Shown one piece after another: positions 29,282 to 38,227 of a stretch of DNA of 42,021 nt. The stretch spans positions 1 to 42,021 of the forward strand of contig NZ_JACOFV010000023.1 in assembly GCF_014284255.1 (NCBI RefSeq), in the 5' to 3' direction. The DNA is from Cognatundibacterium jejuense. GTDB lineage: Bacteria > Pseudomonadota > Gammaproteobacteria > Burkholderiales > Burkholderiaceae_D. The notes under the pieces are model-generated. The model had not been told where the DNA came from, searched no databases, and saw only the letters and a program-made list of their open reading frames with translations. The position numbers and the translations under genes are program-made. Positions within the stretch are counted from its first letter, which is position 1. Each line of letters opens with the position of its first letter.

Positions 29282-31234
29282 ATGTGCATGTCCTTGTCGA
29301 CTACAAACCCTACCCATCGAATATTACTGGCACGCTGGCTGGTTGCAGCCTTCTTCCTCATTTCATGTCTTTTCTGGGCTAACCAAGCACTATTATCGAC
29401 GTTCAGACTAACTCAACCACTTCCCGTACATACCTTTTTAGAAACGGTCACGATCGTTATTTTTGCTTCGGTCTTTATTGTTTGCTGGAATGCGTTTGGT
29501 GAATCGAGAAAAAAAAGTAGCGCTATTTTGGCAATCGCGTTTTTATGCACTGCGATACTCGGCTTTTTCCATTCCGTCAGCTTTCAAGGAATGCCTGGCT
29601 TTGAAACCGCCATCGACATGCATAAATCGCTAAGCTTCTGGCTAGCATCACGCACTTTAATTGCAATAACCCTACTGGGACTGGCTTTAGACCCCACTGA
29701 TTCTGATGTCAGCAAGAAGCAGTCGTATTCTATTTTATTCATTGGTACGATCTGCACGACATTGCTTGCGGTCGTTATTTTTAACGCACCGCACTTAGTG
29801 CCACTCACATTCAGCGCAACAGCTGGGCAAACCACCTTCAAAATCGCTTATGAAATGGTTCTGGTAGCAGTCAATACACTGACCGCGTTTTTATTCTATC
29901 AACATGCAGTTCGCTTTCAATCAGATAAAACTGCCGAACACTTGCATATAGAACGTGCACCTTTATTTTTTGCCAGTGCTTTGATGGCGATGTCGGAAGT
30001 CTATTTCTCACTGTATTCATCGACCAGTGATATCGATATTGCAATTGGCCACACATTTCAATTGTTCGCGGCAATTGCCATCTACCGCAGTATGGTCGCA
30101 GTGAATATCCATACCCCGTATTCTGCATTGGCTGAAACAACCGAAAGCCTGGTCAGCTCTAGTAATGAATTAATTCTGCAACGCGAACGTCTCAGCCGCA
30201 TGATCGACACGGCAATTGACGGCATCATCACTGTAGATGAACAGCAAATTATCATCCTCGCCAACCCTGCTGCTGCCGCGATTTTTGGCTATCAGGCAGA
30301 TAGTCTGATTGGTGCGCCACTAGACAACTTAATTCCTATGCGCCATCGGCATAGCCACGGCAATCATATGCGCGAATTTGGCGAAGCCGGTACAACGCGA
30401 CGCAAAATGGGAACGCATTATGAAGACTTTTATGTCACCGGCTGCAAAGCGGACGGCAATGAATTTCCGATCGAGGCATCGATTGCCCATCAATTAGAAA
30501 ATGGTAAGCGTTATTACACCGTCATTTTCCGCGACATTACCGATCGCAAAATTGCCAGAGAAAAAATGGCTGCCTACCATACGCAATTAAGCCAACTATC
30601 AAACACACTGCAAACTATACGAGAAGAAGAGCGCAAACATATTGCTCGCGAGTTACACGACGATCTAGGGCAACTGTTAGCAGCCTTACGCATGGATCTC
30701 TCTTTACTGCAAAGAGATCGTCAGCTCATAGAAAACAATCAACAAACCATGAAGAGCATGGATCAACTGATCTTAAGCGCGATCACAACGCTGCGCCGTA
30801 TTGCAACCGATCTGCGACCACGGGCGCTAGATGAAGGTGGATTATTTTTTGCCTTAAAGACCTTACAAAAAGATTTTTCCCAACGGCATAAGATTGAATG
30901 TGAACTGGTTGCCGATGAAAAACATTTAATCCTGGACGATGACCGTAGTACGGCGATTTACCGCATTATCCAGGAGTCGCTGACCAATGTTGCGCGCCAC
31001 GCAGAAGCAAACTATGTACAAATCGAATTTCATCATTCCAGTGACAAATTAAGTTTTACTATCAGCGATAACGGCAAAGGGATTGATGATCAAGACATGC
31101 AAAAAACGCAATCCTTCGGTTTAGTTGGCATGCGCGAGCGCGTCAAGGCGATGCACGGAGAATTTCATGTTGTTAGCAATAATATAGAAGGAACAACATT
31201 GAAAATCACATTACCTTTAGAACAGGAAACCTAA
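29282..31234 (+). CDS. MASE3-PAS histidine kinase (HisKA_3 class)
   Basis: Sensor kinase of about 650 residues. An N-terminal MASE3-like region of about eight membrane segments (first 275 residues) is followed by a PAS domain (about 290-400), a HisKA_3 dimerisation domain with the phosphorylated His in ARELHDDLGQLLAALR (codon 30656-30658) and an ATPase domain with QESLTNVARHA, ISDNGKGID and FGLVGMRERV. The PAS has a His in the HSHGNHMREFG segment that aligns with the haem-ligand His200 of B. japonicum FixL, but this His is also common in PAS domains without haem. ATG 29282 or 29288 is the likely start; the frame opens at a TTG (29234) and no ribosome site is clear. No regulator gene follows directly. 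The NarL/FixJ regulator at 25986 is the likeliest partner. Confidence 0.92.
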   Translation: MCMSLSTTNPTHRILLARWLVAAFFLISCLFWANQALLSTFRLTQPLPVHTFLETVTIVIFASVFIVCWNAFGESRKKSSAILAIAFLCTAILGFFHSVSFQGMPGFETAIDMHKSLSFWLASRTLIAITLLGLALDPTDSDVSKKQSYSILFIGTICTTLLAVVIFNAPHLVPLTFSATAGQTTFKIAYEMVLVAVNTLTAFLFYQHAVRFQSDKTAEHLHIERAPLFFASALMAMSEVYFSLYSSTSDIDIAIGHTFQLFAAIAIYRSMVAVNIHTPYSALAETTESLVSSSNELILQRERLSRMIDTAIDGIITVDEQQIIILANPAAAAIFGYQADSLIGAPLDNLIPMRHRHSHGNHMREFGEAGTTRRKMGTHYEDFYVTGCKADGNEFPIEASIAHQLENGKRYYTVIFRDITDRKIAREKMAAYHTQLSQLSNTLQTIREEERKHIARELHDDLGQLLAALRMDLSLLQRDRQLIENNQQTMKSMDQLILSAITTLRRIATDLRPRALDEGGLFFALKTLQKDFSQRHKIECELVADEKHLILDDDRSTAIYRIIQESLTNVARHAEANYVQIEFHHSSDKLSFTISDNGKGIDDQDMQKTQSFGLVGMRERVKAMHGEFHVVSNNIEGTTLKITLPLEQET

Positions 31235-31432
31235 ACTCAGCTCGGGTTCATTATCATTCGGTCAAGACAATCTCTTACCTTAAACACCATTGATTCTGCA
31301 GCGACGCTTGTGGTAACTTGAATTCCCCCCGTCTCGACCTGCTATTACAAAAAAATGGGCGCAATACTGAAAGAAAAGGTATATCCTTTCCGTTAGAAAA
31401 CAACGTGTTCACCCTGTCTGCAGGAGTTTATT

Positions 31433-31774
31433 ATGTCAATTTCATCATTAAGCAGTGGCTTATCAGGTTTAATCGCCAACAGCACAGCGCTCGACAGTTC
31501 GGCAAATAATATCGCCAATGCAAGCACTAATGGATACACACCTGAAGTCGCTGATTTTCAGCAAGGAACCACGGGGGGCGTGAGTGTCAATATCAGCAAA
31601 GCGGGTGCTGCCGCCTCTGCCAATTCTAATGCCGATGCTAATGCGTCTAGCGGGACTGATTTGACCACGGAAACCGTTAATTCTATCCAATACAAAGCTG
31701 GTTTTGACTTGAATGCCCAGGTAGTAAAAACTGCCGATCAGGTTTTGGGGACATTACTAAACATCAAGGCCTGA
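31433..31774 (+). CDS. Mini flagellar rod/hook-like protein (D0 termini only)
   Basis: Protein of 113 residues. The N-terminus (1-38) has the rod/hook signature SSANNIANASTNGYTP after a hydrophobic helix. The C-terminus (about 80-113) reads FDLNAQVVKTADQVLGTLLN, like the end of FlgG/FlgE/FlgC. These are the two halves of the D0 coiled-coil domain. Between them is only a 35-45 residue Ala/Ser/Asn-rich linker, without the D1 or outer domains of real axial proteins (FlgB and FlgC are already longer). AGGAG seven bases ahead supports ATG 31433. No flagellar genes are near; neighbours are a redox kinase and the cbb3 locus. It could be a secreted or assembly-related factor, a non-flagellar adaptation, or a degenerate remnant. 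Confidence 0.8.
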   Translation: MSISSLSSGLSGLIANSTALDSSANNIANASTNGYTPEVADFQQGTTGGVSVNISKAGAAASANSNADANASSGTDLTTETVNSIQYKAGFDLNAQVVKTADQVLGTLLNIKA

Positions 31775-31816
31775 AGCTCAGTCTGAAATTTTTATTCATT
31801 CGAAAGGCGACCTCTA

Positions 31817-32581
31817 TCACGTCGCTGGCATTACGCATAAAAAGGCAGGCATCTGCTTCATATCAAAGTACCACAAGCCTATCAAGCCTAAACCTATCAA
31901 ACTCACCCCACCCGCATTTCTTAGCCAGGCGGGTGCTTTACGCTCACTGGCAAAGGCAAAAATACCCTGACTCACCAACAGATGCGGCAAGGCACTTAGC
32001 CCGAACAAAAGCATCAACATTGCACCTGCAAACCAATCCCCCGACAAAAGTGCGAAAGGGATCACGCTGTAGAGCAAACCACATGGCAAACAGCCCCAAA
32101 CCATGCCTGTCAAAAAAGGAAAACGCACGCCGCTTTTAAGTGCAGGCATACGTTCAAAGAGCTTTTGCTGGAATTGAGAGAATATCTTGCTTAGCCATGC
32201 AAAATGCAAATTAAATCCCAAAACCCTTAGACCCAGCGCCAGCAAAGCGAGATTGCCGAAGATAAATAAGATTTGATGCACCAGCAAATAAGGGCCAAAC
32301 ACCAATCCGGCACTGCCGAGACCGCCGAACATGGCGCCGATCAACATATACGTTGTCAACCGTCCAGACTGCAATAGCATTTGAAAATACAATGATGACC
32401 GTGTGCTGTCAGATACTTTGCTTCGCTTGTGGATCGAAGCGATATTAATTGGAATGATTTTAGTCTGACGAATAGCAGCCTTGCTTAACAAGGTCGAAAT
32501 TCCACCACACATTCCTATACAGTGTACGCCTCCAGCAATACCGGCGGTTAAAGCTGCAAGTGCCAGAGGCAGGGTCAGCAT
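31817..32581 (-). CDS. TauE/SafE-like (COG2836) membrane protein
   Basis: Integral membrane protein of 254 residues with about six hydrophobic segments. It carries the family N-terminal motif GGVHCIGMCGG (His20, Cys21, Cys25), which suggests metal binding. COG2836 genes often accompany cbb3 oxidase loci, where a part in copper or haem delivery has been suspected; this is not established. Its ATG lies 2 bp after the hemN stop, so it is cotranscribed and probably coupled. It is last of the cco-hemN run. Confidence 0.85.
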   Translation of the reverse strand: MLTLPLALAALTAGIAGGVHCIGMCGGISTLLSKAAIRQTKIIPINIASIHKRSKVSDSTRSSLYFQMLLQSGRLTTYMLIGAMFGGLGSAGLVFGPYLLVHQILFIFGNLALLALGLRVLGFNLHFAWLSKIFSQFQQKLFERMPALKSGVRFPFLTGMVWGCLPCGLLYSVIPFALLSGDWFAGAMLMLLFGLSALPHLLVSQGIFAFASERKAPAWLRNAGGVSLIGLGLIGLWYFDMKQMPAFLCVMPAT

Positions 32582-32583
32582 AA

Positions 32584-33987
32584 TTAAATCAGGCGCGAAT
32601 ATTTGGCCGCAGTCTGTTTTGCCAGATAACCGTCAAACGCCATGCCAAAAGCACGCACAAACAATCGCCCTTTCGGTAACACACGGATACCAGTGTCAGT
32701 CATCCCTACGAGGCCTTCCAATGCGTAAGCCCCCATCGTCTGCAATTCGTTGGCAAAATAATCGCGGAAAGAAATACCGTACTGATTCTCTACAGAGTCA
32801 AAATCAACGCCAGTGCTGCACATCATATCCATAATGATCTGGCGACGCATCAGATCATCTTGATTCAGATCGAAGCCTTTTTCGACTGGCAGCATGTCCC
32901 GATCAAGACACGCGTAATATTCGTCCAGAGTTCGCAAATTTTGCACATAAGAATTGCCCACCTTGCCAATGGCGGATAAGCCAAGAGCAATCAGATCACA
33001 ATCAGAACGCGTGGTGTAGCCTTGGAAATTTCTGTGCAAACTACCATCCAAAGTTGCTTTTGCCAGACTGTCATCGGGTTTTGCAAAATGATCAAGACCA
33101 ATATACACATAGCCTTCCGCCAGCAAGCGACGCAAGGACATCAGGAAAATTTCCAGACGTTGCTCCGCGCTCGGCAAATCCGCCTCCGCAATCCGACGCT
33201 GAGGTTTAAAGCGGGTCGGTAAATGCGCGTAGTTGTATAAGGCAATACGATCTGGCGATAAACTAATAACCTGATCGAGCGTCTTGGAAAAACTCTCAAG
33301 AGATTGCTTAGGCAGACCATAAATCAAATCGAAATTGATAGACTCAAAGCCAAAACGACGACTCTCGCTGATGGTATGTGCCACCATGTCAAACGCTTGA
33401 ATTCTGTGCACCGCTTTTTGCACCTCAGGATCAAAATCCTGCACGCCAAGACTGGTGCGGTTAAAGCCAATTTCTTGCAGTATTTGCAAACTCTCTGAAG
33501 TAACAGTACGCGGATCAATTTCAATCGAGATCTCGGCGTCGTTGGTAAAATCAAAGTGCTGACGTAACATCGCCATCAGTTGACGCATTTCATCATGACT
33601 CAAAAATGTCGGCGTACCGCCACCCAGGTGCAATTGGCTCAGACTTTCACGCTGTGACAAATGCTGAGTGACCAGTTTTAATTCTTTTTCCAGATACGTC
33701 AGATATATTGCTGAGCGACTACGATCTTTGGTGATCACCTTATTGCACGCGCAGTAATAGCAAAGCGAAGCGCAAAATGGGATATGGATGTACAAAGAAA
33801 GCGGCGGCTTGTCGGATAAACCGTCACGCTCTTTCAGATAAGAAACGTACGAATCAGCATTGAATTCCGCATGAAACCGGTCAGCGGTTGGATACGAAGT
33901 GTATCTCGGACCGAAAGAATCAAAACGGCGAATTAATTCTTCTGGTATTTCTATCGCTGGGAAAATAGCTGATTCATGCATATTCAT
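32584..33987 (-). CDS. hemN: Oxygen-independent coproporphyrinogen III oxidase
   Basis: Radical-SAM enzyme that oxidatively decarboxylates coproporphyrinogen III to protoporphyrinogen IX without oxygen. The cluster motif is Cys72-x3-Cys76-x2-Cys79-x-Cys81 (FCASLCYYCAC), the full HemN form rather than the HemW form. The SAM motif LHLGGGTPTFL follows. At 467 residues it is full length. It lies 16 bp after the small membrane protein in the cbb3 locus, a sensible place because haem for the oxidase must be made when oxygen is scarce. It complements the hemCDXY operon elsewhere in the window. Confidence 0.97.
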   Translation of the reverse strand: MNMHESAIFPAIEIPEELIRRFDSFGPRYTSYPTADRFHAEFNADSYVSYLKERDGLSDKPPLSLYIHIPFCASLCYYCACNKVITKDRSRSAIYLTYLEKELKLVTQHLSQRESLSQLHLGGGTPTFLSHDEMRQLMAMLRQHFDFTNDAEISIEIDPRTVTSESLQILQEIGFNRTSLGVQDFDPEVQKAVHRIQAFDMVAHTISESRRFGFESINFDLIYGLPKQSLESFSKTLDQVISLSPDRIALYNYAHLPTRFKPQRRIAEADLPSAEQRLEIFLMSLRRLLAEGYVYIGLDHFAKPDDSLAKATLDGSLHRNFQGYTTRSDCDLIALGLSAIGKVGNSYVQNLRTLDEYYACLDRDMLPVEKGFDLNQDDLMRRQIIMDMMCSTGVDFDSVENQYGISFRDYFANELQTMGAYALEGLVGMTDTGIRVLPKGRLFVRAFGMAFDGYLAKQTAAKYSRLI

Positions 33988-34003
33988 AAGTTTTGGTTCG
34001 ATT

Positions 34004-34261
34004 CTAGTGAGCTTTTTGTACGAGTAAGGCAGTCAATCCACTAGAAAGAATTCCGAGCAACCAAAATGCAAAAAAGCCTATCGTATACACGCCTGAAATA
34101 TGCATTTGCAGACGCTCATCCAACACGATAAGCTCCATCGGATCAACGAGACTAAAAAACAATCCTGTCGCAGCGCACGCCATTAAAAATGCTGGCCATA
34201 GCACTATCATCAACATCGGTCGCAAATGCGCTTTGCGGTGTTCAGAAATAGCATGTTCCAA
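34004..34261 (-). CDS. Small two-TM membrane protein of the cbb3 locus
   Basis: Protein of 85 residues with two hydrophobic segments (about 17-38 and 56-80) and a basic N-terminus (SEHRKAHLRP). It starts with TTG at 34261; AAGGGG (34268-34273, minus strand) lies six bases ahead, and no in-frame ATG occurs before codon 16, inside the first membrane helix. It lies between ccoH and hemN, 16 bp ahead of hemN. I do not recognise a named family. The position suggests a role in oxidase assembly or stability, which is inference only. Confidence 0.75.
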   Translation of the reverse strand: MEHAISEHRKAHLRPMLMIVLWPAFLMACAATGLFFSLVDPMELIVLDERLQMHISGVYTIGFFAFWLLGILSSGLTALLVQKAH

Positions 34262-34381
34262 TCTCGTCCCCTTCTAGTGATTATATTTAGGACTCGCGCC
34301 AAACGATCCAGACGGTCCACGACCATTCAGGGATCACTATTCACAAGCCCTCAGACAACAAATCTTAGGGAAGCGCTACAA

Positions 34382-34918
34382 TTATGACGCTTTTAGCTGC
34401 GCAACCTTTTGCTCTGGCTCAAACCAATCGCCTGTTAATCTCCAGTCAGAGGCTTCCAACTTGAGATGAAACAATTTAACAGAACTGGAAGAAATATTCG
34501 AGATCAGTTTTGAGTCGCCCTCATACACGCCCGGACTGACCTGCGTCATCGGCAAACGGCGTATGATTTCTGACACAGACATGCCATCATTTGCTGCATG
34601 AGCAATGCTTAATTGCAGAGAAGAAGGAAACTCTCCCTTGCCACTTAGTTGCATGCGTATTTTACTGTTGGCAGCATCGAAATTCAGCGTCGCGCTCAAT
34701 TGCATTGCTCTGGCTTTGGCGTCGCGCTGGATATCTTTATCAATCGTCAAACCTTGCTTGTAATAATCTTCTGCGACGACTTTATCGGAGCCCATAAATG
34801 CAATGGCACCTGTAAAAATACTCGCGCAAACAACCACGGCAGGACCACCAACCACCAGGAGCAACCATGGCTCTTTATACCATTTATCTTTTTTCTTCGG
34901 AATCAGAACGGCGTCCAT
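34382..34918 (-). CDS. ccoH: cbb3 oxidase assembly protein CcoH/FixH
   Basis: Protein of 178 residues with one N-terminal membrane segment (about 18-42, PWLLLVVGGPAVVVCASIFTG) after KKKDKWYKE, and a periplasmic FixH domain with DKVVAEDYYKQGLTIDKDI. CcoH is needed for assembly and stability of the cbb3 complex. It starts 8 bp after ccoG, whose stop overlaps the GGAG ribosome site region. Confidence 0.93.
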   Translation of the reverse strand: MDAVLIPKKKDKWYKEPWLLLVVGGPAVVVCASIFTGAIAFMGSDKVVAEDYYKQGLTIDKDIQRDAKARAMQLSATLNFDAANSKIRMQLSGKGEFPSSLQLSIAHAANDGMSVSEIIRRLPMTQVSPGVYEGDSKLISNISSSSVKLFHLKLEASDWRLTGDWFEPEQKVAQLKAS

Positions 34919-34926
34919 TACTTCTC

Positions 34927-36339
34927 CTAACGTGGAACTAAAAATACTGCTTTTTCTATCACTTTAACATCTGGCGCATCCAGATCTTTAATCTCAAACC
35001 GGATGCGGTTGGAACCTGGCTGCAATGTATTAGCTGGCACCCTGACCCGGATCGGCACCGCGGTCGCATTCGCCGACTTAACTTCGACGACAGGGTTATT
35101 CAGGATAGTTGCCCCCGGCAACCCGATAATCTCAACACTATATCTGCGCGCTGATTCCTGGGTATTCATTACCTGCAAACGATAGACGTTTTCGATCGCT
35201 CCCATTTCAGTTATCTTAGGCATAGTGCGGTCACGGATAACATCGACTTTTAACGGTATATGATTAAACAAAGATACTGCAGTCGCCAAAATAATCAGCG
35301 CTAAAATTCCAGAGTAAATCAAAGTACGGAGGCGGAAAACACGCGCCCACATTGCTTTTTGATCTAATTTTCGCGTCAAAGCGTGTTCAGTCGTGTAACG
35401 AATCAAGCCAGGCTCGTAGCCCATCTTATCCATGACCTGATCACAACCATCAATACACAAACCACAGGCAATACATTCATATTGCAAGCCATTACGGATA
35501 TCAATACCGGTAGGGCAAACTTGAACACAAATACCGCAATCAACACAAGAACCAAGTCCTTTGGCTTTGAAGTCGACTTTTTTATTACGTGATCCGCGTG
35601 GCTCCCCACGCTCTGTGTCATACGTCACAATCAGCGTATCTTTATCGAACATCGCACTTTGGAATCGCGCATACGGGCACATGTATTTACAGACTTGCTC
35701 GCGTAACCAGCCGGCATTACCATAGGTAGCAAAACCATAAAACAAGAGCCAGAATATTTCCCATGGACCGAGCGTAAAGCTAAAAATTTCGCTCGCTAAC
35801 TGTCTGATTGGGGTGAAATAGCCGACAAAAGTAAAGCCAGTCCACAGGCCTATCATCAGCCAGATGAAATGCTTGATAAATTTGAGAGAAAACTTGTGTG
35901 CAGTCAGAGGTCCTGCATCGAGTTTGATACGCGCATTCCTGTCGCCCTCAACCTTGCTCTCTACCCATAAAAAGATTTCGGTGTAGACGGTTTGCGGACA
36001 AGCATAACCACAAAATAACCGCCCGGCTATTGCCGTAAATAGAAAAAGCGATAGCGCAGAAATGACCAGCAATACTGCCAGATAGATAAAATCCTGAGGC
36101 CAAAAAACAAAGCCAAATATATAAAATTTACGTGCAACCAAATCAAATAACACTGCCTGCCTGTCATTCCAGCCCAGCCAGACAGTGCCGTAAAACAGCA
36201 ATTGAGTCAAAGCCACCATTACCCAGCGCCGGGAAGCAAACCAACCTTTCTGAGAACGTGGATAAATCTTTTTACGTTCTTCAAATAAGGCTAACTCTGC
36301 CTCTTCAATTGGTACTGGAATAATGGGGATATGCTTCAT
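34927..36339 (-). CDS. ccoG: CcoG/FixG/RdxA iron-sulfur membrane protein
   Basis: Membrane ferredoxin-like protein of 470 residues. It has about five membrane segments, a cluster region with two CxxCxxCxxxC-type motifs (CVDCGICVQVCP and CIACGLCIDGCD, about residues 265-310) and a C-terminal immunoglobulin-like domain (about 355-470). CcoG proteins have been shown in Rhodobacter to take part in copper reduction for cbb3 assembly. FCGYACPQTVYTE is a further conserved site. It follows ccoP by 25 bp. Confidence 0.95.
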   Translation of the reverse strand: MKHIPIIPVPIEEAELALFEERKKIYPRSQKGWFASRRWVMVALTQLLFYGTVWLGWNDRQAVLFDLVARKFYIFGFVFWPQDFIYLAVLLVISALSLFLFTAIAGRLFCGYACPQTVYTEIFLWVESKVEGDRNARIKLDAGPLTAHKFSLKFIKHFIWLMIGLWTGFTFVGYFTPIRQLASEIFSFTLGPWEIFWLLFYGFATYGNAGWLREQVCKYMCPYARFQSAMFDKDTLIVTYDTERGEPRGSRNKKVDFKAKGLGSCVDCGICVQVCPTGIDIRNGLQYECIACGLCIDGCDQVMDKMGYEPGLIRYTTEHALTRKLDQKAMWARVFRLRTLIYSGILALIILATAVSLFNHIPLKVDVIRDRTMPKITEMGAIENVYRLQVMNTQESARRYSVEIIGLPGATILNNPVVEVKSANATAVPIRVRVPANTLQPGSNRIRFEIKDLDAPDVKVIEKAVFLVPR

Positions 36340-36364
36340 TGTTTGCTTCTTTATTTAATAAAAC

Positions 36365-37375
36365 TTACTTCACAACATTGCCTGCATCAGGCGTAGCTGC
36401 AGTAGCAGTAATTTGCCTCAGGGCATTCGTATCCGCATCCGACACACTTGCTGCATTACCTGTATTCGACAAACTCCAGACATAAGCTGCTAACAAATGA
36501 ATTTTGCCTGGTGTCAAGATACTCTTATGTGCTGGCATCTGATTGTTGCGACCTTTATTGATGGTTTCCATGATGGTATTGATATCACCACCATACAACC
36601 AAATCTTATCAGTCAAGTTAGGCGCACCAACCATCTGATTACCCTTACCATCAGCGCCATGACATGCAGCACAAGCAGCAAACTTTGGCTTACCAATCGC
36701 CGCTTTGATCGGGTCATGCGCAGAATTGGAAAGACTTAGCACGTAGTTAGCAACATTACGTACATCATCATCCGTACCAACAACCGCACCCATTGGTGGC
36801 ATGATGCCGTGGCGACCTTCTGTGATAGTCAATTCTATCGTTTTAGGATCACCACCATACAGCCAGTCGTTATCTGTCAGATTTGGATAACCTTTACCAC
36901 CCTGTGCGTCAGAACCGTGGCATTGAGCACAATTATTCAGGAACAAACGCTGACCAATTTCATGCGCCTGAGGATCACGAGCTACATCTTTAATATCCAT
37001 CGCCAAAAATTTATTAAAGATAGGACCGTATTGCGCCTCGCCGTCCTTCATTTCTTTCTCATAGGCCCCTACCTGACTCCATCCCAAGGTACCCTGACGA
37101 GCACCGAAACCAGGATAAATAATCAGATAAACCGCGCTAAATGCGATCGTCAGATAGAACAACCATTTCCACCATTGTGGCAATGGATTATTTTGCTCCA
37201 TCAAGTCACCATCCCAGACGTGACCTGTGGTTTCTGCAGGCAAAGGTTTTCCGTCAGCCCCTACTTTGACTTTGACCTTGGACTGCGACCATAACAACAC
37301 GACGCAGGCAACCATACTTATGGCAACAACGATGGAAATCCCTATTCCCCACCATTCACTAAAGAAATCAGCCAT
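36365..37375 (-). CDS. ccoP: cbb3 cytochrome oxidase dihaem subunit III
   Basis: Membrane-anchored cytochrome c of 336 residues that passes electrons to CcoO/CcoN. It has two N-terminal membrane segments (about 11-29 and 71-88; the second gives the longer CcoP form) and two haem-c sites: CAQCH (149-153) and CAACH (235-239). Downstream Met ligands are visible in GIMPPMG and NNQMPAHK. It starts 2 bp after ccoQ. Confidence 0.97.
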   Translation of the reverse strand: MADFFSEWWGIGISIVVAISMVACVVLLWSQSKVKVKVGADGKPLPAETTGHVWDGDLMEQNNPLPQWWKWLFYLTIAFSAVYLIIYPGFGARQGTLGWSQVGAYEKEMKDGEAQYGPIFNKFLAMDIKDVARDPQAHEIGQRLFLNNCAQCHGSDAQGGKGYPNLTDNDWLYGGDPKTIELTITEGRHGIMPPMGAVVGTDDDVRNVANYVLSLSNSAHDPIKAAIGKPKFAACAACHGADGKGNQMVGAPNLTDKIWLYGGDINTIMETINKGRNNQMPAHKSILTPGKIHLLAAYVWSLSNTGNAASVSDADTNALRQITATAATPDAGNVVK

Positions 37376-37377
37376 GA

Positions 37378-37524
37378 CTATTTCCCATCCTCATTTTCAA
37401 TTGGCAACCGAGCCATTTTTTCGAAACGCTCCTTGTTACCGGAGCTGAACGCCCAGTAGACGATGCCCAGAAATACAAACAGGCTAATCACCGTCACCAC
37501 ACTGCTCAGGATCGTGAAATTCAT
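37378..37524 (-). CDS. ccoQ: cbb3 oxidase subunit CcoQ (48 residues)
   Basis: Small gene easily missed because of its length. It encodes 48 residues starting MNFTILSSVVTVISLFVFLG, with one membrane helix, then IVYWAFSSGNKERFEKMARL and an acidic tail ending NEDGK. This is the CcoQ/FixQ pattern, including the YWAF motif at the membrane edge. AAGGGG precedes the ATG. It lies between ccoO (45 bp) and ccoP (2 bp) as expected. CcoQ stabilises the complex, especially in the presence of oxygen. Confidence 0.93.
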   Translation of the reverse strand: MNFTILSSVVTVISLFVFLGIVYWAFSSGNKERFEKMARLPIENEDGK

Positions 37525-37569
37525 AATTTTCCCCTTCTCAAAAAGTGATAACCCAAGGAAGCACTTTTC

Positions 37570-38187
37570 TTAATTTTTGTTTTTAATTGCAGTTCCCAGA
37601 ACTTGCAGATAGGCAATCAGCGCATCCAGTTCTGTCTTGCTCTCGAGTTCAGCCGGACCTGCAGCAATTTCTTCATCGGTGTATGGAACACCTAAAGTTT
37701 TCATTGCTTTCAACTTCGGCACGATATCTGCAGGAACCAGCTGCGTTTTGCCCAACCATGGGTAGGCGGGCATATTAGATTCAATGACAACGGAACGTGG
37801 ATCTGTTAAGTGATCACGGTGCCAGTTGTCACTGTAACGACCGCCAACGCGTGCCAGATCCGGACCAGTACGCTTACTACCCCATTGGAATGGATGGTCA
37901 TAAACAGATTCACCTGCGACCGAATAATGGCCATAACGTTCGGTTTCAGCACGGAATGGGCGAATCATTTGAGAGTGGCAGCCATAGCAACCTTCTCTCA
38001 GATAAATATCGCGGCCTGCCAATTGCAGCGGCGTGTAAGGCTTTAGGCCTTGCACTGGCTGCGTGGTCGTTTTCTGAAAAAACAGCGGAACGATTTCCAC
38101 CAAACCACCGACACTGATCGTCAAAATCACCAGTATCAGCATCAGGCCGACGTTACGCTCAATCAGATCATGAGTAAAATTACGCAT
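37570..38187 (-). CDS. ccoO: cbb3 cytochrome oxidase monohaem subunit II
   Basis: Membrane-anchored cytochrome c of 205 residues. It has one N-terminal helix (about 13-34) and haem-c site CYGCH (67-71), followed by [18 protein letters not shown], a CcoO signature. ATG 38187 has GGAG seven bases ahead; a TTG one codon earlier is not used. It lies 40 bp after ccoN. Confidence 0.97.
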   Translation of the reverse strand: MRNFTHDLIERNVGLMLILVILTISVGGLVEIVPLFFQKTTTQPVQGLKPYTPLQLAGRDIYLREGCYGCHSQMIRPFRAETERYGHYSVAGESVYDHPFQWGSKRTGPDLARVGGRYSDNWHRDHLTDPRSVVIESNMPAYPWLGKTQLVPADIVPKLKAMKTLGVPYTDEEIAAGPAELESKTELDALIAYLQVLGTAIKNKN

Positions 38188-38227
38188 CAAACTTCTCCTT
38201 TTGATTTCTCTGACTTATTTCTGCGAA

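Noticed and set aside
31318..31509. 63-codon open frame overlapping the start of the mini rod gene
   Set aside because: It has no ribosome site or similarity and lies out of frame over the well-supported gene.
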